From Maylandia zebra (lineage: Eukaryota; Chordata; Actinopteri; Cichliformes; Cichlidae): DNA of 64,000 nucleotides. Shown here piece by piece: positions 11,301 to 21,174 of the stretch. A program made the position numbers and the translations under genes. The DNA lies in assembly GCF_041146795.1 (NCBI RefSeq), contig NC_135170.1, positions 20,144,033 through 20,208,032 on the forward strand, read 5' to 3'. Numbering within the stretch: the first letter of the stretch is position 1; every line of letters starts with the position of its first letter. The notes under the pieces were generated by a model, which saw only the letters and a list, made by a program, of their open reading frames with translations, was not told where the DNA came from and ran no database searches.

Positions 11301-12568
11301 TGCGCGCGTACCAGCTGCACAGCTCTAGCTCAGAAAGCGAGGATGAAACCGTGCACCCGGTGCCAGTTGTTATCTCGGACGACAGCAGGGCGAAGAACCT
11401 GAAGAGCTTGTTAAAACCCACATCTCTGAACATCGGAGCATCATCTTTCACGTTTCCTGCAAGGTTTGGTGCGGATAACTCCAAAAGAGCCGTGTCTTTC
11501 TTTGATGATGTCACTGTCTACCTGTTTGACCAGGTAAAATTTTAGTCTGTGATCTTCATTTTCTTAGTTTGCGGGGGCAACTGGTAATATGTGTTAACTG
11601 AATTAAATCTTATTTAGGAGACGCCCACCAAGGAACTGGGTGACCACTCCTTGGATTCAAACAGTCGGGTACCACAGTTCAGCAGTTCCACGCCTGCTGC
11701 CAGCTACCTGAACCGCTTTGCCAACTCTGAGAGCTCAACAGATGAAGAAGGTAATGCCACAAGTCAGCAATAAAAGCCTCTATTTGCACAAAGCATATGT
11801 CTTGATTCACTGACTAAATCTTTACAGGTGGTGGTTTTGAGTGGGATGATGACTTCTCCTCACCCGCACCCGCCTTCCTGTCCAAGACGGGTAAAGACAC
11901 GGTATCCAAGGCAAGGTCCTCATCTGCAGCGTCGTTTTCCTCTCCGGCCCCTGCAGTGGGGTCCATGCTAGATACCAGCTGGACCAGCTCTTCAAGCTAC
12001 TCCCGTTTTTCCATCTCACCGGCCAGCATTGCCAGCTTTTCCCTTACCCATCTTACCGACTCTGATATTGAACAAGGAGGCAAGTAGAGCAGGCCAAACT
12101 GGTATACAGTCTTGAATGGATAGCTCAGTATTTTAGGAAGAAAATGTCCATGTCTGTGCAGTAAATACAAAACTTTAATGAAACCTTCCTCACTCAAACC
12201 TGAGTCTTCTCCTGATCTTTCACATATTAGACCCATTTGTAAACCACTACACTGTACAGCTACAGTGTGCCATGTGTATGCATCAAATTCACAAACTTAG
12301 GAGGTGTGCATTCTTACTGAGCCCAGCTATTCTTGAATTGCAGTCTTGGTTCTAAGTTAAGCTAACCAATCTGATTCCATTGCGTTCCTAATTTTATTAT
12401 ATGTATGCAAGTGTCTGAATATATTAAGATTATGTTTAATTTGATGTCCACCACTGTCATCAGAGTTTACATGAACAATAAAATGGTTGTGTTTTCAGGG
12501 GTTTTACCAGATGACTAAACTTGTCTTTGTTCACACCAGGAAGCAGCGAGGACGGGGAGAAAGACTAG
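2746..12568 (+). CDS. LMTK2: Lemur tyrosine kinase 2 (LMTK2), 3' portion, eight exons
   Basis: Exons: 2746-2876, 5397-5481, 6050-6171, 8214-8363, 8500-11533, 11618-11750, 11828-12079 and 12540-12568. Reading phases agree at every junction and give 1,311 residues plus a stop. The protein begins inside the kinase domain at GDLRGYL, continues through the catalytic loop HSDLALRN, a GDYGIG motif and the APE-type motif LAPEL, and ends with a very long acidic, disordered tail. The final residues SSEDGEKD, and SDIEQGG before them, are characteristic of LMTK2 rather than LMTK1 or LMTK3. LMTK2 is a membrane-anchored Ser/Thr kinase of endosomes; family knowledge links it to myosin VI, the cdk5 activator p35, PP1 with inhibitor-2, and receptor recycling. 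The 5' exons are outside the window. The last intron has a GC donor. Confidence 0.95.
2984..3022. repeat. Perfect 14-bp inverted repeat (hairpin) in LMTK2 intron
   Basis: CTTTTCTGTCTAGT at 2984-2997 is exactly complementary to ACTAGACAGAAAAG at 3009-3022, with an 11-nt loop. Within the loop GTCA and TGAC could also pair. Confidence 0.85.
6636..6978 (+). repeat. tRNA-derived SINE with intact pol III promoter boxes
   Basis: The head is tRNA-like: an A box TAGCTCAGGTGG at 6645-6656 and a B box GGTTCGATCCC at 6690-6700, spaced as in tRNA genes. An unrelated body follows, then a conserved tail (AAGCGCTTTGGGGTCC, AAAGCGCTATACAAATGCAG) and a short terminal direct repeat (CCATTTA, 6960-6976). The ends of the tRNA-like part cannot form an acceptor stem, so this is a retroposon and not a tRNA gene. 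It sits sense in an LMTK2 intron. I recognise the type as common in teleosts but not the family name. Confidence 0.85.
7108..7762 (+). mobile_element. Decayed, internally deleted Tc1/mariner-like transposon
   Basis: The left end resembles a Tc1-type terminal repeat (AACCACTTTATTAGGTAC). Remnants of the transposase N-terminal helix-turn-helix follow, then scattered pieces of the central and C-terminal coding region. The stretch around 7666-7745 (catggatgtgcagcc, caaaagggggtc) is the typical 3' end of one fish Tc1 lineage. Large parts of the catalytic domain are missing and no long frame remains. It differs from the other three Tc1 copies in this window. Confidence 0.8.
8500..11533 (+). CDS. 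LMTK2: LMTK2 giant exon: end of kinase domain plus disordered tail
   Basis: This single 3,034-bp exon encodes about 1,011 residues. It starts with the kinase end ([20 protein letters not shown]), then [20 protein letters not shown], a conserved post-kinase block. Low-complexity Ser/Glu/Asp sequence follows with islands conserved in vertebrate LMTK2: DYYIQLEE-like [22 protein letters not shown] and [20 protein letters not shown]. An acidic run ([15 protein letters not shown]) lies near 11250-11300. RAVSF at 11486-11500 fits the PP1-docking RVxF pattern and precedes [11 protein letters not shown]. The exon ends at CAG before gtaaaa. Confidence 0.95.
11618..12568 (+). CDS. LMTK2: LMTK2 C-terminal exons
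   Basis: Three exons (11618-11750, 11828-12079, 12540-12568) encode [42 protein letters not shown] and the terminal SSEDGEKD. The last exon has only 29 coding bases; TAG is at 12566-12568. Joining it in frame requires the GC donor at 12080-12081. Read-through instead gives a stop at 12085-12087. Confidence 0.92.
12477..12482 (+). promoter_or_regulatory. Possible intronic polyadenylation signal in the last LMTK2 intron
   Basis: AATAAA is followed within a few bases by TGGTTGTGTTTT, a GU/U-rich element of the kind that supports cleavage. It lies between the GC donor at 12080 and the final exon at 12540, and so could end a read-through transcript. Confidence 0.4.
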
Positions 12569-14791
12569 GGTGCTAAATGAAGGGACCGTTTATCTTCACA
12601 CTACTGTGGAATGAAGCTACTCTCGCTCTTTTTTTTATTTTTTATTTTTTTTGGGAGAACAGCTGAATAAGGACAACAGACAACGCAGTTTGTGGGGACA
12701 AACTGCAGATGCTTCTCTCAGGCAGAACTATTCTCAGCGGCGTGGCCATGAGAACAAAAGGCTGTAAACGGACATTAGGCAAATAAGACGGACGAGGCCC
12801 AGTCCCAGTCTGAGCCACATCACCTCTCCAGCTCCATCTGTGTGTGTGCGTGCGTGTTTGTATGATTTTTAGTTCAGTGCAATTAAAATGTTTTGGGGAG
12901 GGAAAACAAACTAACTGACGTAGCTTCTAAATGTTTGCTTTAATGCCTCATCATGCGCATTCCAGGTGTTTGGCTGCTTCTTTTTGTTGTGTGTAAGTGC
13001 ACTCCTTTTCTAGGACTTTTGCTTCACCAAAAAAAAAAAAAAAAAAAAATTATTTAATTAAAGAAAATCAACCCACTGGGCTGGTAAACGTATCACTACA
13101 GCCAAACAAGAATAAGCTCTTTGATTTCACACACACCTAAAACTGACAGCTTAATTTGTTCACTTTGCTCCTTCATGTCATGTGATTATTTCCGTGATTG
13201 CCTTTTATTTGAAAAACTTCCTGTTAAGTATAATCACAGTCTCCTTTTTGGAGAGGAAGCCATGTGTGTTGTCTTTCTGTAGCAGCATTTGAATTAACGG
13301 GTTGTAACTGCTGTAGGTGCAATCCATGCATAGGATGACTGGAACACTACACTACAGAGGCGACACACTGTATTGTCCTTTATGTTTTAAAGGAACATGT
13401 ATAGTAAGCGTAGTCGAAGTTTGGAGAAATGTCGGTAAGAATTGTGGGATTGTCATATCAGTCGTTAAAGAGGCGACCCAGCTGTAAGACAGTTGTGATG
13501 AATAACTTAAAACAAGTTGTTGTTGCTTTTCTTTTGTAAAGCTTTATTTTATCCTTGCGAATGTGCAGGAAGTCGCTTTGATGGTTGTCTCGATTACTTT
13601 GTCACTGGGTCTCATTCCAGTGCCTGATGACGCTGAAAGACAAAGAGGCTGCACCCCTCGATTGATGATCGCTACAAAAAGTTTAGTGGTATGATGTTTA
13701 AAAAAAAAAAAAAAAAGAAGCTATTTTTAAATGTAAGGATGAAGAAAATGTCATGAGCTGTTTGTAATCAAATGTGCAATGAATTTCATAAATTGGTTTG
13801 AATCAGAGTTTGTAGGACAAGCTGACGAGCGTGTGCAGGGACTTTAAGCTTTCACAGCAACTTACTACTAGAACAACGACAACAACGACAAGAAACTCAA
13901 TGCTGCTGCTTTTATAAACCCGAGCGTTGTGGGCGGAGTTGTTTGCTTTTTTCTTTTTTCAGCTTTGTGTCAAACTTCACTATTTCAGATTGCATTTCCA
14001 TCTTAAATGACCCTTTCTGTTCAGCTTCTGCCTCTGAGTCTTATCATTTGCGGGGCCGTACGTACAGGGATGTGCATTCGTCGCGATCACTTTCTGTATA
14101 GAAGCGCAATGCAAATGGTTATAGATGAAGACAGACTTTGCCTCACATTTTTATGTACAGCTTTAAAATCTCTTATTTGAAACTGTAGGGTATACAGTTA
14201 AGGCTTTCCTTTCCTTTCCTTGAATATTTTGTCGCTGATGATGAGATGAGAAGCTGTACTTCACCCGTAATAGCTACATGTCCGTCTCACCTGCCCCATA
14301 CAGACGACACTGTATCCCAGACAATGTTATCCTCTGTTTAAAAACCAGCAGCCTGTGCTTCAGTTAAACTTGAACATCTATTTAAGGAAATCTTCTTTTA
14401 TTTCACTACAGTATACATTTGCTTAATCTTGCACATTTGAGAAATGTAACTTAATGTTGAACTGTACTGATGTGTATATAAATGTTAATTTTTCTTTTTG
14501 TCTGTAAATGATGGGAAATTATGTAATTGAGTTCTAGGTATGAGGTTTCATTTTGTAACTTAAACTGAGTTGAATCAGAGGAACATATCACAGTCATCAG
14601 CTACAAGCAGTTAAATTAAGACAAACAAGCAGACGTGAAGTCATTCTGTCCTTTAAACTTGTAGAATTAAAAAAAAATATTTTTACTTCATATTGATCAT
14701 GCTTAGTGTGATTAAAATGTTTATAATTACACTGTTTAATATGAAAATAAATGCAAATGACTTCTAATAAAGGTTTGTGGCTCGTTCTGTT
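12569..14791 (+). other. LMTK2: LMTK2 3'UTR with polyadenylation signals
   Basis: No open frame follows the stop codon. Poly(A) tracts occur at 13028-13049 and about 13700-13716. Two AATAAA hexamers (14746-14751 and 14766-14771) followed by GU-rich sequence are the likely transcript end, which would make a 3'UTR of about 2.2 kb. Confidence 0.65.
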
Positions 14792-16340
14792 TTCAGTTGA
14801 TAATCATGCAGGAGATTAACACGTTTAATTGGACTGAACACGAGTTGGTGTATGAGGCTCAGGGCAGGCTGCACGGGTAATCTTAAGGCCTCGAGTAGGT
14901 TAAGATGTCAAAATGCACAGTGCCACATTTGGCAAAAACTAAACAAAGCAAATCAGCAAAAATACCTCATCCCTGCTGTTGGTGTACAGGACCTGTCACC
15001 AACTCCACCATGAACTCCCCTGTATGCCAAAGTGCTCTAGAGACGAATGCAAGCAGTCTGTTTGTTGGCTAAAGCTCGGTCCATGTAACAGATCAATGAT
15101 CTCAGGGGTGGCAGAATGACCTAGTCAGCTTTTCAACATGAGCAACGAATGATCGCAAACATCACTTAAACTGAAGCAACGCTGTAAAGAAGAGTGGGGT
15201 GAAAATTCCTCCACAGCAATGTGAGAGAGACTGATAGTCACTTATTGTTGCTAAAGCTGGTTCTAGAAGCTACTAAATCCTTCAGTGTACTTAAAGGTTT
15301 TTTTTTTTACAGGACTGAATACAGAACTGTGAAACAAGTTTCAGGGAACTTAGAAATGTGTTGGTGAACTCATGTGGATGTGGCTTTCCAAATCATCCCT
15401 GCTGTGTTGTGAGAGTGGCTGTGTAGTATAATATAATGTTAATGTTCATTGTGTAAGCACAGGTGTAAACTGTAAAGCTGAAAATATCAACTATCCGATT
15501 ATGACCTTCCGTGTTATTCAGTGCAGAAAAAAGCAGGATTTCCCACTGCAGCGAGTGCCACTCCCTTCAAGAACCAGAACAGTTCTGCTTTCCATGACCG
15601 TTTAATCAAGCTGTCAGTTGAGGATTTATTTTTCTCAAACTACAGACGGATCAGTGTTCTTGCTGCACAGGGTTTAGAGCCAGCCCCAGTTTAAGCTGGG
15701 GGGTGAAGATACACACTGCTGTATTACATTTTCAACATCCCACGTTGAGTAGCCTTTTGAAGTTTAGAGCAAAAATACTTTTGTGTGTGTGTGCGCATCT
15801 ATTTTGGGATTATAGACTAAAAAATTCTTTCAAATATACTCAGTTCAGAGCAGATTAAAATGGCCTATATGTGACAAAGGTCTTTTTTTTAAATGCAGGA
15901 ACATCCTGTGATCAGTGCTGGAAGGTCAGGGATTTGTGCTGCTGCTGAAACATCCACCAATCAAAACTGCAGATTGTGTCTCGGATGTTTGAGATTCACT
16001 GCAGTGTGATACGTCTGCAGGACTTCACAGCAGACAGCTTTTGCCTTTAATCACTCATTTTAACATTTGTGATTGTCTAATGAAATTTTTTTTTTCACAG
16101 CTCGTTTCAGCACTTGTGTAACTTTACAAATATATGGCGGGTTAACCTATATGCACATACAGAGGGAGGAATTCAGGAAACATCCTGTGCACACCTCTGT
16201 AACAATATATGAAATTCTTTGGCGGATGAGAAACACTCAGTACATAAAAAAGAGAATAAAATAGCAAAGACGTGGAAAGGGTCAAACTTCCAAAGCCAGC
16301 TTCTGTGAAATTATGTCAAACCACAAAACGGTATTTCCAG
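14792..16340. other. Intergenic region between convergent LMTK2 and TECPR1
   Basis: I find no exon, RNA gene or bHLH coding sequence here. In mammals the single-coding-exon gene BHLHA15 lies at this place; no corresponding frame is visible on either strand. Confidence 0.6.
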
Positions 16341-16343
16341 ACG

Positions 16344-17196
16344 TTTATTTCACATTTCAATGCCCCGGTAAGATCAATGCACAGCCGTGGTGACATTCAG
16401 ACCTGCTGCAGTGTTACGGTCATAGCAGTTATCTAGATGTGTGTATATATCTATATCTATCTATAGAGATATAGATAGATATATATAGATCTCTATCAAC
16501 AGGAAGAGCTTCTCATTTTATTGCAGAAGGATAGAAAGGTATTGCCTGGCTGTAAAAAGCAATATATTTTTCCCCACACAAAGTGAACGTATCAAATTTT
16601 TTTTGCCAGTCATAAATACACTCCATTGCAAACATGTAATGGTCCAAAGTAAACGGAGAAACACAACTCAACAAACGCATCATAAATAAATGATAACACA
16701 TTCAAATGTACATGACAGGCAACTCAAAACACAAAAACAAATAGAACAAGAGTCTACAAACCGATAACAGCTTAGGCTACTCTGGGATTGTTTGAAGTTC
16801 ATTTGGTAACCAAGCCTTAGCCCTTCATCATATCCCACCTTCTTAGGTTTTATCAGGCTGCTGTGGAGAAGAATTAAAAGCTATTGCTAGATCCTGTGAC
16901 ATCCAGTAGCCAAAGCTTAGTAAGAGCAACAACATGCGCTCACTTTTTTCTCTGTTTTGTCATCAGTGAATACTGACATGATTTCTGCCCGGGAAACAAG
17001 CCAGCGAGTAACATTCATCCATCGATCAAGTTTCAAATCCAGCCAGTCCAAACCCATGGGTGTGATTGTGCATGTCCCTTTACACGAAGGGATAGGAGTT
17101 CGTTGAAATGGTCTGAGGAGAGATGCTGTGTATAGATCCAGGCACAAACAGGGCTGAGGAAAAAGAACGAGAAGGAAACGGGAGACAGAGAGAGAG
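16344..17196 (-). other. TECPR1: Probable TECPR1 3'UTR
   Basis: Downstream of the TAG at 17199-17197 there is no further coding homology. Reverse-strand AATAAA hexamers occur at 16517-16522 and 16344-16349, and either could end the transcript. Confidence 0.5.
16452..16483. repeat. GATA-type repeat folding into a 14-bp palindrome
   Basis: TATATCTATCTATA at 452-465 of this kilobase pairs with TATAGATAGATATA at 470-483 around a 4-nt GAGA loop. It is built of TATC/GATA units and lies in the probable TECPR1 3'UTR or just beyond. Confidence 0.8.
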
Positions 17197-20100
17197 CTAC
17201 ACGCTTGTGGCGCTGCCGTTCGCTTGAGTCGGACGCTGCGGGTGGACCAGGCTGCGCGATGGGCCGGCGAGAGGAGGGTGAGGGCCTCGAGGAGCCTCTG
17301 CTGAGTTCCCCCTCACACTGATGTGCTCCCACCCTCCCTGGAAGTCAAACATACGCAAATGATAAGAAATACTAGAAAAAGCTTAAACAGCTTTAACTGT
17401 TTTTGAATACTTGCATGTGATTAGCAGCACCTGCCTGCTACTTCCGCACTTGATTCCTATAGAAGAGGTAAAGTTGGACTTTTCCAGAGTTCTTCTGTAT
17501 TTTGGTTTAGATTTTGTTAAATAAATGAAAACACTGTAATTTGTTGTTGTATTTACCTTATTTTAAGACCTTGTATCTACCAGATAGATTTATTATATTG
17601 TGAATATGTACATCTTTAGAACTGAAAGCGGGTGTTACTTCATATTACGCTGACTGTATATATTTTGCTGGTTTTTAAAGTGCAGTTAATTTTAACCTAA
17701 TTATTAGACAATTAAAAAATAGCTTTACTTCAAATCTTAATGCTAAGTTTGAAAGGTGCCTTTTGCCAATAGCCTGAATTCTTCAATTCAAGTAAGGAGA
17801 ACATGATGGCCCTGCCTAAAGCTTCTGCTTATGTTGATTTAAGGCTTGATTCATAGTCCTGTGTTGGATCCCTGCAGAGCTTCTCTCTCGGTGTCACTGT
17901 TTGCATACAGAATATACTTCTCCATCAGTGTGTCTGCCAGCACGAGTGAACCTGAGCTGATCATCTTGCACTCTGCGCTAATAAATAGGGAATAAGATTT
18001 AGTTTACACTGGCAAAATACTGGCTGTTGCGCGAGCTCTGTTAAGCATTTGTTTGACAGAGCTATTACCCCTCTGCTAATCATTACACTGTGTTTACTCT
18101 GCATTTGATTTTTATTGGCAATCATACCTACAGCGTAGATTTATCACAGTACTATTAATCAAGCTTGAGTGGTTTATGCTCTCTTATGAGAGCCACTTTC
18201 CCTGTATGATTTCACAGAGCTACATTGAGGTTAAAAAATATGTGAAAGTCATCCTTTTGGTTGTTTCTTCACTACAGCACCGCATGAGTATCGATCTGCA
18301 GATGAAAATTGTTAAAAAATTCATTCTTCTACTGAGATCACTCCTGATCAGGCTTCAGTGAGCAGTAGACTAATCAGCTGAAGGGGCTGGATGCATCTCA
18401 CATGTCCTGTGTCAGAGTTTTGCTGGATTTTTTTTTTTTTTTTTTACTGTTTCTTACCACAGGAGTCCCAGTTTCCTCAAAGTTTTTAGGGACACACTGC
18501 ACACTATGCTGTGATAATAGCTTTTTGGGAATCGTTTTTTTGGTGCTGGGATACAATATAATAATATCTTTGGCATCTTTCAGTTTCAACTGAAGAAATG
18601 GGAACAGTTTTTGCAACAGGTATCAACTAGGAGCTCACCCCTATCCCATAGTCCCAGGACAGGCCCTTGGGCTGCATGGGTCCCACGCTCGTCCTGTGGC
18701 AGACGGCTCCGGGAGTCTCAGCAGGGAAACCTGGAACTCCGTCTGCTATGATCCACACCTGGAGAAAACAGCATCGCTGACACAAACTCCAGCCTTACAA
18801 CATGCAAATGTAGTTATTGATGGATAGACTTCTTGTTTTAAGCCTTCGCTTGAGTTTATTTAGTGTTTATTACACTCAGCTAAGTCTCTGGGGTGACGGG
18901 GCTTTTCAGACTTTGGTAACTGAATGCTAAAAACATATCTGTTTAGATGGGCAACTGGGCGATATGAATGCAACAGGTCTGCTATTATGTAAAGTTAATT
19001 TGAATTCTCTTAATGCTTTGAACTCCAGTTTTACTATAAATGCAGTTTCTTTTTTTATTCCTTTTAATGTCTTTTAGATTCTGTTTTACTTTTAATTCCA
19101 TTACAGCTTGTTTGCTTCTGGAAACTGTGGTAACACTGACCTGGTCCAGCGGCCCCACAGAAACCTTGGAGGCATTGTTGGAGATGAGCTCCCAGGCAGA
19201 GCCCTGTGGGTAGCTGGGGGTGAGGCCCTGTCTGTACCACAGGTTACCTAAATGACATTGACAGAAGGTATTGCCATTTAACTCATGTTCTCGCATTTTA
19301 ATAGACATTGGTCCAATAAAATATAATATTGCTCACTGTTTTCATCCACAGCAAAGACAGAGGTCCGCCCAACAGAAAGCTGTCTGAGGGTCTGTCTCAG
19401 GGGGGAGGGGATGTGGTACCAGCACTCTCCTGCAGAGAGACAAAAGCTCTTGAAAAATAGACAAAGTCTGGCTCTCTTTGGTTTCTCGCTGTTATATTAG
19501 TCGATGCATGCACTCACATCATAAATCATTTAACTTTATTCTCTTTTCCTCCAGAACACATTACAACTTTATGACTTATGTATATGATTCATTATGAGAT
19601 TTATAAATTTAACTGACCTGCAGGGTTTTGTGGGGATACTGATCCTCTGTAGAAGACAGCTCCATCCTTGGCAATGGCCCATACCTGATTGGCTCCACCG
19701 ATAGAGATGGACTTAAAGGGCTGGTCAGTGCCCACGTGGAGCCACGAGCTGCCCTATGTGGTCAGACCCAGTGAGGTTAGAGATGGTTAGAAGTGTGAAG
19801 TAACTACCTATAAAACAGATCCTCAGCACGTTTCTCACCGCAGGGTTTTGGAGGCTGACTCCCAACCGACACAAGACATCTCCCTTGTCGCTGAGGGCCC
19901 AGACAGGGACCTGCTCCATTTTGCTCTGGGCCAGGCATGGCATCAGTGAGATGTCACTCAGGCGGATGGGTGGGACCTGATTCCATGGAGCTTGCAATGT
20001 GATCTTACACTTCCTGGGTGTGGATATGTTATTGTTAAGATGCTGCAAAAACTGAGCGCTACAAAATCCCAGCAATGCGAATTGTGCGCTCACCTAGTCC

Positions 20101-21174
20101 ATCGTCTGCGTCTAACAAAGTCTTTCATGGTTTTGTGGCCATGAAATGTCCTGTAGAAAACAGATGAGTCAATAAAAGGGAAGGACTTCTTTCGAGACAC
20201 CCTAATAAAAACAAATAAAAAAGCTTACGTACGTGGGAAAGTCTGCAGCATACTGCCAGCCTTCTTTGTCCGTTCCTCCGGGGACGCTGTAGTCCACGGC
20301 CCACTCTGACACCTGAAACAAATGTTCATGGCAGAGAATGCCAGTGAGTCAAAAAAAAAAAATGAATATTTCGGAGGAACCAATCCCTCGGATTCTACCT
20401 ACCCAGGACCACTGAGGGGAGGGCGGGTATGTGCTGCCTTTGATGCACTCCTTCAGGCCGCTTTCATCGCTCCACATAGGGCGGTCTGTAGGAAGCCCTC
20501 TGGAGGAGTAAATCACAAAGGAATGGTGTAAGGTGGCGAGAACAGCTGCAAAGCTTAAAATAAAGTGCAAAGACTTAAAAACTGTAAAAGATGGGGTGGG
20601 GTGTGTGCGGGGGGCAACCCTACTTGTCTGTATATCCAGTCATAGGGTTCCATCTTTGATTCTCATACACATGCACGCTCCTGACGTCGGTCTGCTGGTG
20701 CATCTGAACGGCACCTTCTGCAGAAACGAAGAAACATTAAACTTTCATGCAAACAAGGGAATGAATATTTATGCATGTGTATCTGTGTGTGCTTCTACAG
20801 TGGCAACAGATGGAAGAGACTTTAAACTATGCTCAAGCAGTTGCACATCGAACTAGAACATGCGAGCAAGAAAAGAGCAGACTGTTGTTTTTTTTTTAGA
20901 TATTTACATGTTAGTATTTTATTTATTTGGTAACAATCAGTTAGCTGGAAAAAGTTTGGCTTTGCTAAATAAGAACATGTTTTTATTTTGAAGTACTCCT
21001 TGTATAGGTGTGGGGACATGGGTAATCGTCTACAGGACATGTTTACCCGGGTTGGGCTGTTGCTCACAGCGCCCACTGTAGACCCAGGCGGTGCCGTCCC
21101 ACCCGATGCCCCACACCAGCCCCAGACTGTTAGACTCTACACAGCGCAGGTGGCCGTGGATCTGGCACCAAAAC
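17197..21174 (-). CDS. TECPR1: TECPR1 C-terminal exons: second dysferlin-type domain and tectonin repeats
   Basis: Eleven exons encode about residues 785-1193. VWGIGWDGTAWVY is a tectonin blade. YENQRWNPMTGY, GLPTDRPMWSDESG, WSWVSEWAVDYSVPGG and FVRRRRW form the second dysferlin-type domain. WALSDKGDVLCRLGVS, VWAIAKDGAVFYRGSV and LWYRQGLTPSYPQGSAWE are late blades. The last exon (17337-17197) encodes GGWEHISVRGN and a short basic tail ending SATSV. It is about 1.3 kb from the previous exon and could easily be missed. Confidence 0.92.

Noticed and set aside
19618..19753. Splitting this TECPR1 exon at GTATGG near 19684
   Set aside because: GTATGG looks donor-like, but the frame continues unbroken through ANQVWAIAKDG, which is a conserved blade.
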